Below the pieces are notes generated by a model. It did no database searches. It was not told the origin of the DNA and was given only the letters and a program-made list of their open reading frames with translations. A stretch of 64,000 nucleotides of DNA from Adineta ricciae (lineage: Eukaryota; Rotifera; Eurotatoria; Adinetida; Adinetidae), in NCBI GenBank assembly GCA_905250025.1, contig CAJNOJ010000158.1, positions 182,890 to 246,889 on the forward strand, given 5' to 3'. Shown one piece after another: positions 23,086 to 33,936 of this stretch. A program made the translations under genes and the position numbers. Each line of letters opens with the position of its first letter. Position 1 is the stretch's first letter.

Positions 23086-23217
23086 GAATGGTTAACGAAA
23101 GAAGAAAAAGAAACAGATACAATCGAGTTGATTGCCGTTCGTTTTCAACCACTTCTTCATCTTCGATTCCACTTTGAAAAAGATTTAGTTGAAAGAAATA
23201 CGATTTCAAACTAACAA
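23086..23217 (-). CDS. Fragment of a two-TM 'CPC' module gene
   Basis: Matches 53772-53888. Read on the minus strand it gives KSYFFQLNLFQSGIEDE.. and the start of TM1 (RLYLFLFLLSLTIL). A splice acceptor (CTTGTTAG) sits at its 5' side near 23217. The rest of the gene is missing because of the N at 23085. It shows that at least one more copy of the multi-module membrane gene exists. Confidence 0.6.
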
Positions 23218-24865
23218 GCAAGAAGAACAGTTTAGCAGTCAACATGATTTGTCGCTCACTGTGAAATGAGCTGATGAAAGTATTTAGTTAATGATTTTTT
23301 CCCTAAAACATATGGATTCTGATAAAGGAACAATTTGCTTAAGTTAAATGATTATATTTAGTATTTTAGAGAATTGTAGCAAAAACGAGGCGTACTGATA
23401 CAATTTTTTAACGGTATACGAACGTGTTGATGTTTAGCGGGACAAATATTCATTGTTCTCAGAATAGACTACAGTCCGATCTGAGCTTTGACTATTGTTC
23501 GTCATCAGGTCTTACGCTGATGTCTCGTATTTGTTGTTTCATTCTGTAGACAAATACAAGGAAACACGTCAGCCATTAGAAAAGTGTTTTTTTTTGTATC
23601 AGGATTTGTTACTTTCAGATAGACGTAAGAATATCTTCATGGTCATATAGCGGCACATAAAAGCCAATGAAAGATTTTCTCGGGCGTTAGAAAAACGCGA
23701 GCGTCATCGAAATGGAGCAAAGAATCAATTTAGTCGATGTCGTCATTTTAGCCACGTTCTATCCGTGCATATGTTCTGCTAATAGTTTTGCTTCTTTCTA
23801 TATGTCACCATTGTTAGCTTGAAAAACGATGCCTGATTAATTGAAATCAATAATTGATTGTCTTAGAAAAAAAAATGAAAGAATATTGATGAGATTCACT
23901 TAGTACCTAAAAATATACGATGTGCATTTTCTAGAAGTCTTCAAAATAAAGCATAGGAACGTTTTTGTCATGCTGAAAGCTTATTATTTAACCATATGTG
24001 TGCAGGATAGTCTAATAAAAGAATTTCCTTCTCGTTTTATATTGCCGAACTTGAGTAACATAGATGAGTGTGAATAAATTCGATCTTTTAGTCTTTCATG
24101 GTACAGCTCCGAGTTTAATCGAAACTATCTGTTATGTTACTGATAGAATTGACTGGAGTGGTTCCAAGTGCTTGGCTTCCTTGTTGAAGTTTGATACTAC
24201 TTGTCTCTCATCAATATCAATAGAATGTCAGAACAAGAATAAAGATCGCTGTTGCTACATTAAATTATCATTTTATATTGATATTTTTGGTTTGCAGGCG
24301 ATAGTTCTATTCGTTGTACTTCATGTCTAAGTACGAAGAACTCACACGATCGTTAGTTCACCTGCTCTTTTTACATTAATTGAGCTTCTGACCTGTGCCA
24401 ATCAATGCAGTTTATTTCTATACGTAAATGTTCACATATGTGTGATAAATATTTCAGACCCTGTGGATGAAATAAAATAATACAGTATTGCCTATGTTAC
24501 TCCGAGGACATTTTAGATGTGCTGCTGACATTCGTACTTTCAAAGTAATGCACCGATTTATTAAAAAAGCTTTTAGCGCAATCCCTTGTGGGGTTGAAAA
24601 TGTTAAACGTGATAAATCGGTTTTGTATCATTGCAACGGAGGTTTTCCCATCGAGGGTGAGGGTGGCCTCAGCATAGAATCGTTGCGTCTGTCCGTGGGG
24701 GTCCACATTTCTGCTTTTGAACAACACTCTCTTTTAGATTGTGTTTCACAAAAGTGCTAATTACTTTCATCAGACGAATATGTGCTTATTCTTAACCATA
24801 AAGAAAAGTAGTCACACACAGACACAGCACGCGATCTTTTATACCGCGACTAATTTACTAAAACG
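23218..24865. other. Long region without a supported gene
   Basis: About 1.6 kb, AT-rich. Its end from about 24698 (GGGGGTCCACATTT..) is shared with 53941 onward, so the 52-N gap at 53889 probably stands for about 1.5 kb of this sequence. Two open frames (24064-24330 plus, 24497-24727 minus) have no recognisable content. It probably contains 5' exons or promoter of the module gene, but I cannot place them. Confidence 0.4.
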
Positions 24866-24932
24866 GCCATGAATAAATAGTTAGATTGTCCGACACGAAG
24901 TGACAAGGCACTGTGTTCAAATCTCAGTACCA
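24866..24932 (+). repeat. tRNA-like element (SINE head or tRNA relic)
   Basis: An A-box-like TAGTTAGATTG (24878-24888) is followed about 25 bp later by a B-box-like TGTTCAAATCT (24914-24924), the order and spacing of a Pol III promoter. No full cloverleaf or acceptor stem forms by eye. The same block is present at 54108-54174. Confidence 0.4.
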
Positions 24933-25170
24933 TCATCCATAGAATGATCCTAGACACGTCACTAACGCCTAAGTTATCTACGTGGCTCTTGGTACGGAAG
25001 CCATTGATATTGATTGCACACTTCGTCAGTATGTTGAACGGAAGAGAGTACAGATACCACTGTTCACAAGGCAGAAACGACGGCAGGACCTGGCCGCATG
25101 TGGAAAAATACCAATAATAACAACGGGCGTCAATTCTATGAGACGCTATAATTATTAACTTACTAATAGA

Positions 25171-25454
25171 GAGCAGTCATCCTATTCCGCAATGTTGAAC
25201 ATTTGGGAACCAGTTCCGCACACGGAATCGATTCCTACGATTCCGGAATTCCGTAAACGAAATTCGGTCGTGTATAGGGGAGATGATATGTGAGGGTGTG
25301 GGTGTGGGTGTAATTCTGGAATTGGTAGGAATTCCGCGGAATTGTGTGTATCGATTCCGGAATTGCTTCGGGTTAATTCCGGAATCGTAGGAGCTGATTT
25401 CGTGTGCGGAACTGGTTCCCAAATGTTCAACATTGCGGAATAGAATGACTGCTC
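25171..25454. mobile_element. 284-bp fold-back (MITE-like) element with interstitial telomere-like repeats
   Basis: The left arm (25171 to about 25240, starting GAGCAGTCATCC) and right arm (about 25385-25454, ending GACTGCTC) are inverted copies over ~70 bp with only a few mismatches. The centre contains several ATTCCGGAATT-type palindromes and a G-rich strand tract with two perfect TGTGGG units (25297-25308) plus variants. It has no coding capacity. It sits exactly at the 5' boundary of duplicate copy C. No target-site duplication is evident. Confidence 0.75.
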
Positions 25455-25655
25455 GCGTACAAGGCATGGAATAGATAGATCGTCACACATCCCATGTGTC
25501 CGTTTCCGAACACCCGGTCACGTCGCCACAAGGTAACGTAAAATCCTGGTTCTTATATTCATTTATCAGTTTCCTTGCTGTCAATCTTCGAACGAAATTC
25601 TGTCCACTCGAATTATATTCTTAATTCATGTTTTATTCATCAATTTCAGCTACAT

Positions 25656-26115
25656 TTAGCTATTAGCGAGCTGTCGAAGAGCAGCAATATCCTTTTGAAC
25701 ATCTCGTGTGCTTCTCGAACACGAATGTGCTCCTTTGTTTTCTGTTAACCACATTTGCCAACGTTGACTAACTGGAGTTTTACTACGACCACATATTGCT
25801 CCTTGTAAACTAGTACGAACAATAATTTCATCGCCAGCTGTTACACCCTGGAGCAATTCATACTCTACTTTCATAAAAAAGAACATTGTGTATCTTATTC
25901 ACGAACCTTGAATGCTTCTTCCACTTTCATAGTTATGTCAGCATAACCCATAAATGGATTGGGTGATGTCACAGTTCTCGAAATGGCTCCTCTAACGAGA
26001 ATAATTGGTATTCAAGCGAAATCATCATTCAATGCTGGTGAAATCATGCATGAGCAACCAAAGGTTGAACCAACAAAAGTAAAAAGAAATATCGACGCGA
26101 GAAACACCTTATCGA
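25656..26115 (-). pseudogene. TIMP/NTR-like gene remnant, copy C
   Basis: The most complete copy. A signal peptide (VFLASIFLFTFVG) precedes a mature CSC N-terminus, the hallmark of TIMPs, whose Cys1 chelates metalloprotease zinc. This is followed by ISRTVTS...YADITMKVEEVF and a last exon ending in RQLANS. The start codon seen in copy B is GTG here, and a TGA interrupts the frame after NDDFA. The TIMP assignment rests on the CxC start plus the NTR-like strand pattern and is moderate. Confidence 0.45.
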
Positions 26116-26466
26116 TCGAAGAAAAATGAAATGTAAATTAAAAGCTTACAGTCTTACTATTTATAATTGAATACAATGAAAGCAAATCCATGAAATATTT
26201 TCACAGAATTAAGGAAAAATATGAAGCCATCGATTTGGCGGTGCAGGTTTCACTCATTAGTTACTAACAACAATCAACTCGGCCTAATTTGCGAACGTTT
26301 TCGTTCTATTTGAGTACAGAAATAGCTCTTGTTAAATAACAAACAATGATATTTTTATTTCAGTACATGAGACTTATATCCATTCTGATAACGTCTTATT
26401 TAAGTACTCTCGATATTACCTCCAGTGAAAAGAAGCACAAAATATTTTTATTTTACTTTCAAGATT

Positions 26467-26805
26467 ATGGTCATTTCAACAGTTCAGGAATTATACCTCC
26501 TGAGCTTATTTACTGAATCCAGCTTCACAGTCGAAAGTGACGAATTGTATTGTGTTGAGTACGAATTTACGTGGTGTGAACACTTTAAATATGATATAAG
26601 TCAACCCGACAGCTCGATTCGCGTTACTTGCGCCTATGAGCAACAAGAAGATGTTGATTTTAGTATTGGCTTCAGCAAAAGTTTGGCGGCTTGCAGTAAA
26701 CAGAGTTACAATGCGCTCTCTATTTTCCTCAATGGCAGTAAACAAAGCCGACAGAACTATGGATTCACACGGAAATGTATAAAAATCCACTGTTCTATCA
26801 AGTAA
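26467..26805 (+). CDS. Small Cys-containing protein, copy C
   Basis: 112 aa with six Cys; the N-terminus (MVISTVQELYLLSLF) is weakly signal-like. The body (ESDELYCVEYEFTWCEHF, RVTCAYE, AACSKQ, RKCIKIHC) is compatible with a small secreted disulfide protein. A second upstream ATG (26367, MRLISILIT..) in another frame has a better signal peptide and may be an upstream exon, but I cannot find a convincing splice. The homologous copy B is nonsense-mutated. No family recognised; low confidence. Confidence 0.35.
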   Translation: MVISTVQELYLLSLFTESSFTVESDELYCVEYEFTWCEHFKYDISQPDSSIRVTCAYEQQEDVDFSIGFSKSLAACSKQSYNALSIFLNGSKQSRQNYGFTRKCIKIHCSIK

Positions 26806-27174
26806 TGGGTTATCAGCTTACGCCTGGTAAACAAGCTGTAGTGACAATTGGAAGCGGATGGGACAACAAGTGAAGATTTCTCGAATTGCTGTTGATCATC
26901 AACTACTGTATACAATTATTTCTTGCGTCTCCTTTAGGCAGAAGAGTCCATATGACATCGTTGAAATAGATGAACAAACTATTATCATGATTATACCGCA
27001 CACATGTTCAAATAACAAAATAACTTAACCTTCGATCATTTCGAACAGTTCTGAAAATTCAATTCGTCTGTCGCGTGTGTTCGCAGAGAAGTTTCAAACA
27101 TAACAACCGTGTGCGAGTGAGAACGAAAGTGTTCTTTTCTTTCATCAGGTTGTCAACGAACAGAACTATTAACA

Positions 27175-29157
27175 ATGCATCTCGACGATCTCGCCAATGA
27201 ATTGTTTCTCGAGATTTTTCGATACTTATCAACTTTGGATCTTCTTCGATCATTCTATAATCTGAACCATCGCCTCAATCAACTTCTCTTTGCTCATTTT
27301 CGCACTACTGTCATTGATTTTCGATCAACATCTCTGGATGATTTTCGTCTTGTGTGTCGAGATTATTTTCCATCATTAGTCAATTGTGTAACATTATTAC
27401 GATTGTCCAATGATGATGAGACACCGCAACAAATGGAAGTTTTCCTTGAGCACGGCTTAGCACTTCCTCAACTGTTGAAATTACGATCACTTACATTGCA
27501 TAATATCCGATCTAATAGTAATGTTCTGCATACAATGATATCAGAATGCAGATCTCTTCCTTATTTGACCCGTTTAACATTATCGGATTGCTATTTACCT
27601 GGTGATCGGATCAATATTCCGACTTTCTTTAACAACATATGGAGTTTATCAAATCTGATCTATTGTTATCTGAGCATCGGTTTCACATCGGGAGGCTTCG
27701 TTATACCAACAGTCAAATCAACGTCGTTGAAATCTTTATTCGTCCCCTATGTTAAGTTTGATCAAATTGAATTCAGCATGATCTGTCAACAAACGCCTAG
27801 CCTAGAACAATTTGATAGTTCATTTAAACTGAAGTTCTCTGATCAGGTCGTGTCCTCAACACATCAATGCGCATCGATAGTTCGTCTGAAACTGTTCTCA
27901 ATCAATATATCAGAAAATCACCTGAATCAATTACTTGAGATGGTGCCGAACTTACGTCAATTAGTTATTGACATCAANTTTGATCAAATTGAATTCAGCA
28001 TGATCTGTCAACAAACGCCTAGCCTAGAACAATTTGATAGTTCATTTAAACTGAAGTTCTCTGATCAGGTCGTGTCCTCAACACATCAATGCGCATCGAT
28101 AGTTCGTCTGAAACTGTTCTCAATCAATATATCAGAAAATCACCTGAATCAATTACTTGAGATGGTGCCGAACTTACGTCAATTAGTTATTGACATCAAA
28201 TATGTTGATCCACCTCCTCCAACTCCAGTTTTAGATGGCTATTCATGGGAAAAGATCTTCCGCTGCCATTTGCCTCAACTTCATGTGTTTCAGATGAGAA
28301 TGGATATCTTTTTCTTCGATGCATATATCTATGACGAACAAATGATTGGTTTCCTTGAATCCTTTCGAAGTTCGTTTTGGCTTGAAGAACGCCAATGGTT
28401 TGTTCAATGTCATTGGCAGCCAAAAAGTCAAGCTTATCTATACACACTACCTTACAAATTTACAGATTTTCGACTTGATTCCACAATGAACTCTCTATCG
28501 ACATGTTCAAACAATAATCTTTGTCTTTCCTATGATCATGTGACTGAACTTGATTACCGATATGTACCTGATCAGCCACAAATTGCATCACCTATTCGTC
28601 TCGTTAATATCGGCCATTTAGAAGTTCGTTCTCCCGAATCAAATCGATTTTTATCTCATATTCCTCGATTAGACCAAATCATTTCATTGGCAATTTACAC
28701 CGATAGTAAAACTTACACTGAAGTTGAACTTCAATGTCTGATTAATCAAATGCCTCATCTTGCAACATTCAGCTTTTACACAGATTCATTATCGTTTATG
28801 AACAATGCTTTCTGTTACTTGGCTCACCCGAGAATTCGTCGACTAAATCTGCGTTGTTGGCATGATTGTTTTGATGTCGAACGTTGTGCTGCATTGTGGG
28901 GTTCATCACTAGGCAAACAATGCCAAATTCTGTGTATAAGAGTTAAAAAACCTATAGTCGTACATGAATTTGTCAACAACATGAGAAATCTTCGTGCATT
29001 GACGGTTGAGTTTCAAGGTGATCATCTTTGGAGAGCAAATGACGACAAAGTTGTTTGTTGGCTGCAAAAGCATTTGTCATCGGCATGCCTAATCAAAAGA
29101 GATTCTATGTGCACTAAAAATATACATATTTGGATTGGATCAAACCGAAATATATGA
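27175..29157 (+). CDS. F-box/LRR-like protein, copy C (inflated by assembly repeat)
   Basis: F-box at residues ~1-45 (LDDLANELFLEIFRYLS), then LRR-like and WD-poor alpha-beta segments to RDSMCTKNIHIWIGS. As assembled the frame encodes 660 aa, but the exact 221-bp repeat around the N at 27978 inserts 74 surplus codons; the real protein should be about 586 aa. It probably acts as a substrate adaptor of SCF-type E3 ligases. It is convergent with the ART gene 37 bp away, and the same arrangement is kept at 43.9 kb. Three copies in the window indicate an expanded family. Confidence 0.85.
   Translation: MHLDDLANELFLEIFRYLSTLDLLRSFYNLNHRLNQLLFAHFRTTVIDFRSTSLDDFRLVCRDYFPSLVNCVTLLRLSNDDETPQQMEVFLEHGLALPQLLKLRSLTLHNIRSNSNVLHTMISECRSLPYLTRLTLSDCYLPGDRINIPTFFNNIWSLSNLIYCYLSIGFTSGGFVIPTVKSTSLKSLFVPYVKFDQIEFSMICQQTPSLEQFDSSFKLKFSDQVVSSTHQCASIVRLKLFSINISENHLNQLLEMVPNLRQLVIDIXFDQIEFSMICQQTPSLEQFDSSFKLKFSDQVVSSTHQCASIVRLKLFSINISENHLNQLLEMVPNLRQLVIDIKYVDPPPPTPVLDGYSWEKIFRCHLPQLHVFQMRMDIFFFDAYIYDEQMIGFLESFRSSFWLEERQWFVQCHWQPKSQAYLYTLPYKFTDFRLDSTMNSLSTCSNNNLCLSYDHVTELDYRYVPDQPQIASPIRLVNIGHLEVRSPESNRFLSHIPRLDQIISLAIYTDSKTYTEVELQCLINQMPHLATFSFYTDSLSFMNNAFCYLAHPRIRRLNLRCWHDCFDVERCAALWGSSLGKQCQILCIRVKKPIVVHEFVNNMRNLRALTVEFQGDHLWRANDDKVVCWLQKHLSSACLIKRDSMCTKNIHIWIGSNRNI
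27757..28199. repeat. Exact 221-bp direct repeat around a single N (assembly overlap)
   Basis: 27757-27977 and 27979-28199 are identical base for base, and the second copy then continues into unique sequence. This is two contig ends overlapping without being merged. The length (221 + 1 N = 222) is a multiple of three, which is why the frame survives. Confidence 0.9.
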
Positions 29158-29194
29158 ACAGATTCCATTCGCGTTTATTTAACATATGTCGCTT

Positions 29195-31163
29195 TTAAGA
29201 AAAATGCAATGTGAAATCATTCCATTGTTCATCTTCTATTGATGCTAACGCTAATTTAATAGTCCATAATCGATCTCTCAGTTGTTTCCTTTCTCCAACA
29301 CTGAAAACTGCACTCATCGAGAAGAGAACTTCATCTTCATCTTTGAAAATACTCTGATAATCAATACTTGCAAAGCGAATCGATTGTTTCATTGTTGTAT
29401 CAACAACGATACGATAAATAACTGAGATCGAGTTTCCCTCCTCATTTCCATCACCAGAAAATGCCAGAGCAGCTTCATAATCACTTGTTGTTGACAGAAA
29501 TGTGTTTGTTGAAACAAGTTGTCCTCGATTTTGTTGTAACTGATGCAGTTCACACAAGTGCATCCTCAAGCCTCGATAAAGTTGTAGAACTCTTTGATTT
29601 GATGGTAATTGCCGAAGAAATTCCATCTGCATCTGAGCAAGTTGATTGTGAAGATCATGAATGAAGTAACGTAGTTTAAAAATCCAATCAATATTTTCAT
29701 TTCGAAGTGCGCGATTAATTAGTTGATAAAGAAAACAATCAACAGTGTACCATTTTATTGCATCTCGAGGATCGTAAGTGGCATCGAAATGATAAATTTT
29801 CTTCAATTCGACAGTATCTTTAGCATAAGCTTCTCGACAAACGTCAAGAAGTTCTTTTCGAGCAAAGTCATTTTGATCTAAACGTAGCATCATATCGATG
29901 AACAATTGAGACGCTAAAAACGATCCTTTTTCGAATGTGAGATAATGAAAGAAGTTTTTCTTTGATTGAATGTTTCGTACCGTAAAGAATGATTGTTGAT
30001 TGAGAATATCTTTCGTTCGCAAATACCATGGATTCATAATCGAAATATATTGTTCGTCATTTTCATCAATTAACGTCAAATCAATATACCAAAATTCGTC
30101 GAGAGTATTTTTTGTCACTCGTTCAATACGAAACAACGAACGAAACGAGAACAAAATTTCCAACTCGTGATCTGCAACACTTATATACTGTGATATATCG
30201 CAATAAGCAGCCTGGATATGTTGAGGAATATCGATCGAAAATAGGACTTGTCTGATCAGGCCTGTTCGATGGGGAGACGAGATGCTTGCGAAGTTAAAAG
30301 CTGTTTCTCTCGACAACGTTGTTGACAAAAAGGCTGTTAATCCAATAAGACCACTGACATTGGCTTGAATTTCTAGGATTTCTTCCAAATGCATCTGCTG
30401 GCCGCGATAGACAGTGGCAATTGAATGGATTTCATGACGATGGTTTTGTATATAGTTTTCTAGATCAGATATGACATCACGCATAGCGAAAATATGATTA
30501 ATATATTCGGATCTGAGTGTACGATTCAACAAAATATAGAAGAAGGATTCTCTTGTATATCATTTAATAATTTCATTCGACTTATAAGTTCGTACGAATT
30601 CTGAGCATGATCGTTGAATGATTTCAGTTTGTTTTGTATGAAATGCTTTGACATTGTTTAACTTTTTTTTTTCAGCTACATCAGTTTGTTTTAAACATGA
30701 CAGGATAGTAGAAATATTGATACCAAAGATATTTAGTAGTGTGCATGTTAAGATCGTATGATGTTCGTTCAACAGGCCAAGAATCGAATGTTATGTAAAG
30801 CCGATGTCGGTTACCTATTGTCAATGACAGATGATCAACAAGTGATTGAGTATTCGAAAAATATTCGACATTTTCATACGAAAATCGTCGTGTGCCAACA
30901 ATAATCGTGCGAGTAATTTGAGGAAATATTGGACGATAATTATCGCATACAAGAGAAGAAATAAGATCCGACAAAACCAAAGTTATTTGTAGATCTGCAT
31001 TTAAAACAAGGTAATCGAAAAGATCATCGACGTCGATAAACCAGTGTTTGATGTAATAAGATAATCGAGGATTTGATCGAAAATCTTGTTCAGTTAGATC
31101 AAAACTGATAAAACACTGGCCAAACGAATCAGAATTTTGAATACGTGTGTAAAATCGCTACAT
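29195..31163 (-). pseudogene. Tandem ADP-ribosyltransferase gene, decayed copy
   Basis: Colinear with the intact gene 43988-45955. Lesions seen: the start ATG is followed directly by TAG; a 2-bp deletion near 30705 shifts the frame; and TGG is replaced by TGA at 30560-30562. The C-terminal two thirds (29195-30532) remain open, with both ART domains (YRGQQM / STTLSR; YRGLRM / LSTTSD / EDEVLF) intact. Either a recent pseudogene or a shortened product using an internal start; the triple damage favours the former. Confidence 0.75.
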
Positions 31164-32305
31164 ACTTGATGGAAAATAAACCGTCTTTTTCGCCTCCAGT
31201 TTATGTAAACACGTGGAGAAAACAGCCAAATATTATAATGTTATGCTGTTCACTTACCATTCTTTCATTGGCAGAAAAAAAGCGATGAAACAACGGCATC
31301 TTTACATTCAACTATATATGTTATTTCTTCTAGTTTCCGATATCAGATAAAGAGAATAACAGAATATCGATTAGTAGAATCGCAGTTTTCAGTATGCTAA
31401 ACATGAGATATACAAGGGAACTTCAGTAGATGATATTTACGCAAAGCATTTATATCCTAGTAAATTAAAAGAAGATACCGGAACTTTTTCATAAAAGGCT
31501 CCATTCAAACACTTGGCTCATTGTTCTGATATCAAGCCATGACATGTATCATGTACCCGTGCCTTTCAAACGCAAATATTCTATAGGATGCGAGCGTGAA
31601 GGTTTCGGCGAGAGTATATTTTCTATACTTCACTATATCATCATGCTCGTTCTATATGGATATTTTCACCCACACGCTCACCCCCATCCTTACCCAAACC
31701 CTCATTCTACGAAAAATAACATTTTTTCCAACTTATAGCTGATAAGCAAAAACTACATGATAACATGATATAGAGCGATAAGTGTAACGTATTTACACAG
31801 AATGAAAAAGACAAGCTTTCTTTGTATAAACCTATCCATTCAATCGTGAATCATTCATTCACCTGAGTGGTAGAAAGAAGTCGAAATCTCTGCTGCAAAA
31901 AATTAGAAAGTGCGTTTCATTTGTTTCATTGGTTGTACTAGCTAAAGGGTGAGCGCAAATACTAAACAGGTCTTTTTTCGCGTATCTTTTAGAACATCAA
32001 GTTCTATACACTTTCCTATCCCACTCACATTGGTGACATCCATCTATATACATTCATAGGGAAGAGCTGTTGCGAATGCTAAGTTTCGGCTTCATGCACT
32101 TAGATATGCATCAGTGTGGAAAGTCACCCACTTACATTCTCTACATCCGATGTAGGCTATATACTATTCCACAATGTTGCATACTCGAATATCAGTTTCG
32201 TCACCGGAATCCCATATTGTTACAATTACAGCTAAAACACATACCCCATGCTTATGTATTTCCTCAGTCTGAGATAACTTTTCTCTTGTTCTTCCAGTTA
32301 GAGTC
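31164..32305. other. Intergenic; partly duplicated
   Basis: 31164-31740 is colinear with about 45960-46720 except for a MITE present only there. It includes a C-rich tract (31671-31710) with CCCACA-like units. The remainder up to the WWE-ART gene shows no gene; TTCTTCCAG just upstream of 32306 may be a trans-splice acceptor. Confidence 0.4.
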
Positions 32306-33322
32306 ATGGCGTGGAATCGGAACCCTAACGTTGAATGGATTTTCAATAACAGTCCGGACCCATGGTCGTCGACTGCGACGGAAGCTGTATGGGAAAGATA
32401 CAATGACATAGATTCAGATATACTTGAAAAAGCCTTTCAAAACAAGCAGAAAACCGTCTCCTTAGGTAACTATTATGTTAGCTTGGTTCCTAACAAAATG
32501 GTTCAAGTTCATAAACTCGATGAGTATCGTCAACGTCCAATAAGACGCCGTGAAGGAACACCAGTAAGTCGAATAGCACAGCGTCAAGATCGTTTCAATT
32601 TCACCGACAAATTGGGCTCGAAAACATTCGGTAACACAGGCGTTTGCATGTCACCTTTTGTCGAAGAATGGATTCGCAGAAATCCTAATTACAAATTTAA
32701 AGAAGAAACTATTGAACAATTAGCTTCCGGATTAGAGCAAGAAGGCGTCGCCATAGGGGAAGCAGATGCGGCAAAATTTATTGCTTTAGAAATTCGTCAA
32801 CATAAACACGAAGAGCGGTCAAAAATGATTGAATACTGTGTTCGGCTATACACGGCTGATACATGGATTTACCGTTTAGTTAATTCTACTCTGCGAGAAA
32901 ATGATATGAGTAAAGTCGATACTTTAGGACCTTTCTGTTGCTTTATTAGAAATTTTCTACACGCTTCACAAAAAGAACATGAAGACGAAGAGATGGTTGT
33001 TTATCGCGGCATGGAACTCGAACCTAAAGACATACAAGTGTACAAGGATTGTGTGGGAGAAGTTCATTCTTGGTTCGCCTTTTCGTCAACAACTAAAAGC
33101 AGAGCTGTTGCCGAAAACTTTGCAGTAAATGTCCTATTCGAGATTCACTTCGATGGATTTTCTGCATCACATTATCCTGGCAGAGACATCTCAATTTTGT
33201 CAAATTATCCGAAAGAAGAAGAAATTCTGCTGCAGCCCGGAGCTGATTTTAGAATTGATGAGGTCAAAGAACAGAAAATAGGAGGAAGAAAGCTGACCAT
33301 TATTCGATTGGCCTTGATGTAA
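32306..33322 (+). CDS. WWE-domain ADP-ribosyltransferase (R-S-E clade)
   Basis: 338 aa, single exon. Residues ~5-75 are a WWE domain (NVEWIFNN, VWERYNDIDSDILEKAF, VSLGNYYVSLVPNKMVQ), a module that binds (poly)ADP-ribose or iso-ADP-ribose in ubiquitin and PARP proteins. Residues ~175-338 form the ART fold: Arg in VYRGME (~231), Ser in FSSTTK (~260) and the E-x-E motif in EEEILLQPG (~304). The enzyme should transfer ADP-ribose from NAD+, with E-x-E implying arginine specificity. No signal peptide is present, so an intracellular location is likely. WWE joined to an R-S-E ART is unusual outside rotifers. An intact gene by all visible criteria. Confidence 0.9.
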   Translation: MAWNRNPNVEWIFNNSPDPWSSTATEAVWERYNDIDSDILEKAFQNKQKTVSLGNYYVSLVPNKMVQVHKLDEYRQRPIRRREGTPVSRIAQRQDRFNFTDKLGSKTFGNTGVCMSPFVEEWIRRNPNYKFKEETIEQLASGLEQEGVAIGEADAAKFIALEIRQHKHEERSKMIEYCVRLYTADTWIYRLVNSTLRENDMSKVDTLGPFCCFIRNFLHASQKEHEDEEMVVYRGMELEPKDIQVYKDCVGEVHSWFAFSSTTKSRAVAENFAVNVLFEIHFDGFSASHYPGRDISILSNYPKEEEILLQPGADFRIDEVKEQKIGGRKLTIIRLALM

Positions 33323-33936
33323 TGTCTTTTTTATTATGTTTGCGACTATTGAATGAAGAAAGCGGACTACGAACAAATCCTTTTCAATAAATCTAGCACG
33401 ACGTGCCAGAATTTACTTTACTAAATTAAATTTTACACCGATTTCTTTTTCAGATTTGTGAAATATTCAACAGTATATAAGTTTCAAAGCATTACATCAT
33501 TGATTACTCCGCTATTCAATCTTGAAACTTTTCAAAAGATCGCTGACATTAGTCGACGGAGATTGTAATTAATTTTGCCATTTGGTAAATCTGCTATTCA
33601 TCGGTAATTGAGAGATATTGGTAAGAAAAGTAACTAAACGCACTGGCTCCATACATGTAGAAGTCGAGAGGGCGTTTCGAGTACTGAGGATGGGTGAGGT
33701 GAAAGAGATGTAACGCGGTGATATGTTAAACAAAAGTTTCGAATTTAGAAACCTAATGGTCCAAGTGATGAAGTTTGAAACTCGAGTATTCGAATTGTTA
33801 AGCTAGAATTTAAAAAGTCAAACATGTTTAGTACTCGAATCGAATTAACGATTTTTAGAGGACTCTTCTTGTAGATACATCCAGAACAATTCCTTTTTTT
33901 CTTCGAAGTGTTCATCTAAAAGATTTGTCGGAATCG
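33323..33936. other. Intergenic / promoter region of NACHT gene
   Basis: About 610 bp between two same-strand genes. An AATAAA at about 33387 probably ends the WWE-ART transcript. No other feature was identified. Confidence 0.4.

Larger units (their letters stand above)
25455..27977. repeat. Segmental duplication copy C (matches 20711-23084)
   Basis: Colinear by eye with copy B from GCGTACAAGG through the F-box gene, with small indels. Its left edge abuts the fold-back element, which removed the 5' half of the small secreted-protein gene. Confidence 0.8.

Noticed and set aside
22282-23214. 310-aa F-box fusion protein
   Set aside because: The last ~43 codons lie beyond the N at 23085 and are the antisense of a membrane-module gene; the fusion is an assembly artefact.
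25177-25490. Two overlapping ~100-codon minus-strand frames in the fold-back element
   Set aside because: They arise from the inverted repeat and GAATTCC-rich sequence; no homology or coding character.
31671-31710. C-rich tract as a telomere repeat block
   Set aside because: Only scattered CCCACA-like units with no perfect tandem pair; far weaker than the TGTGGG pair at 25297-25308.
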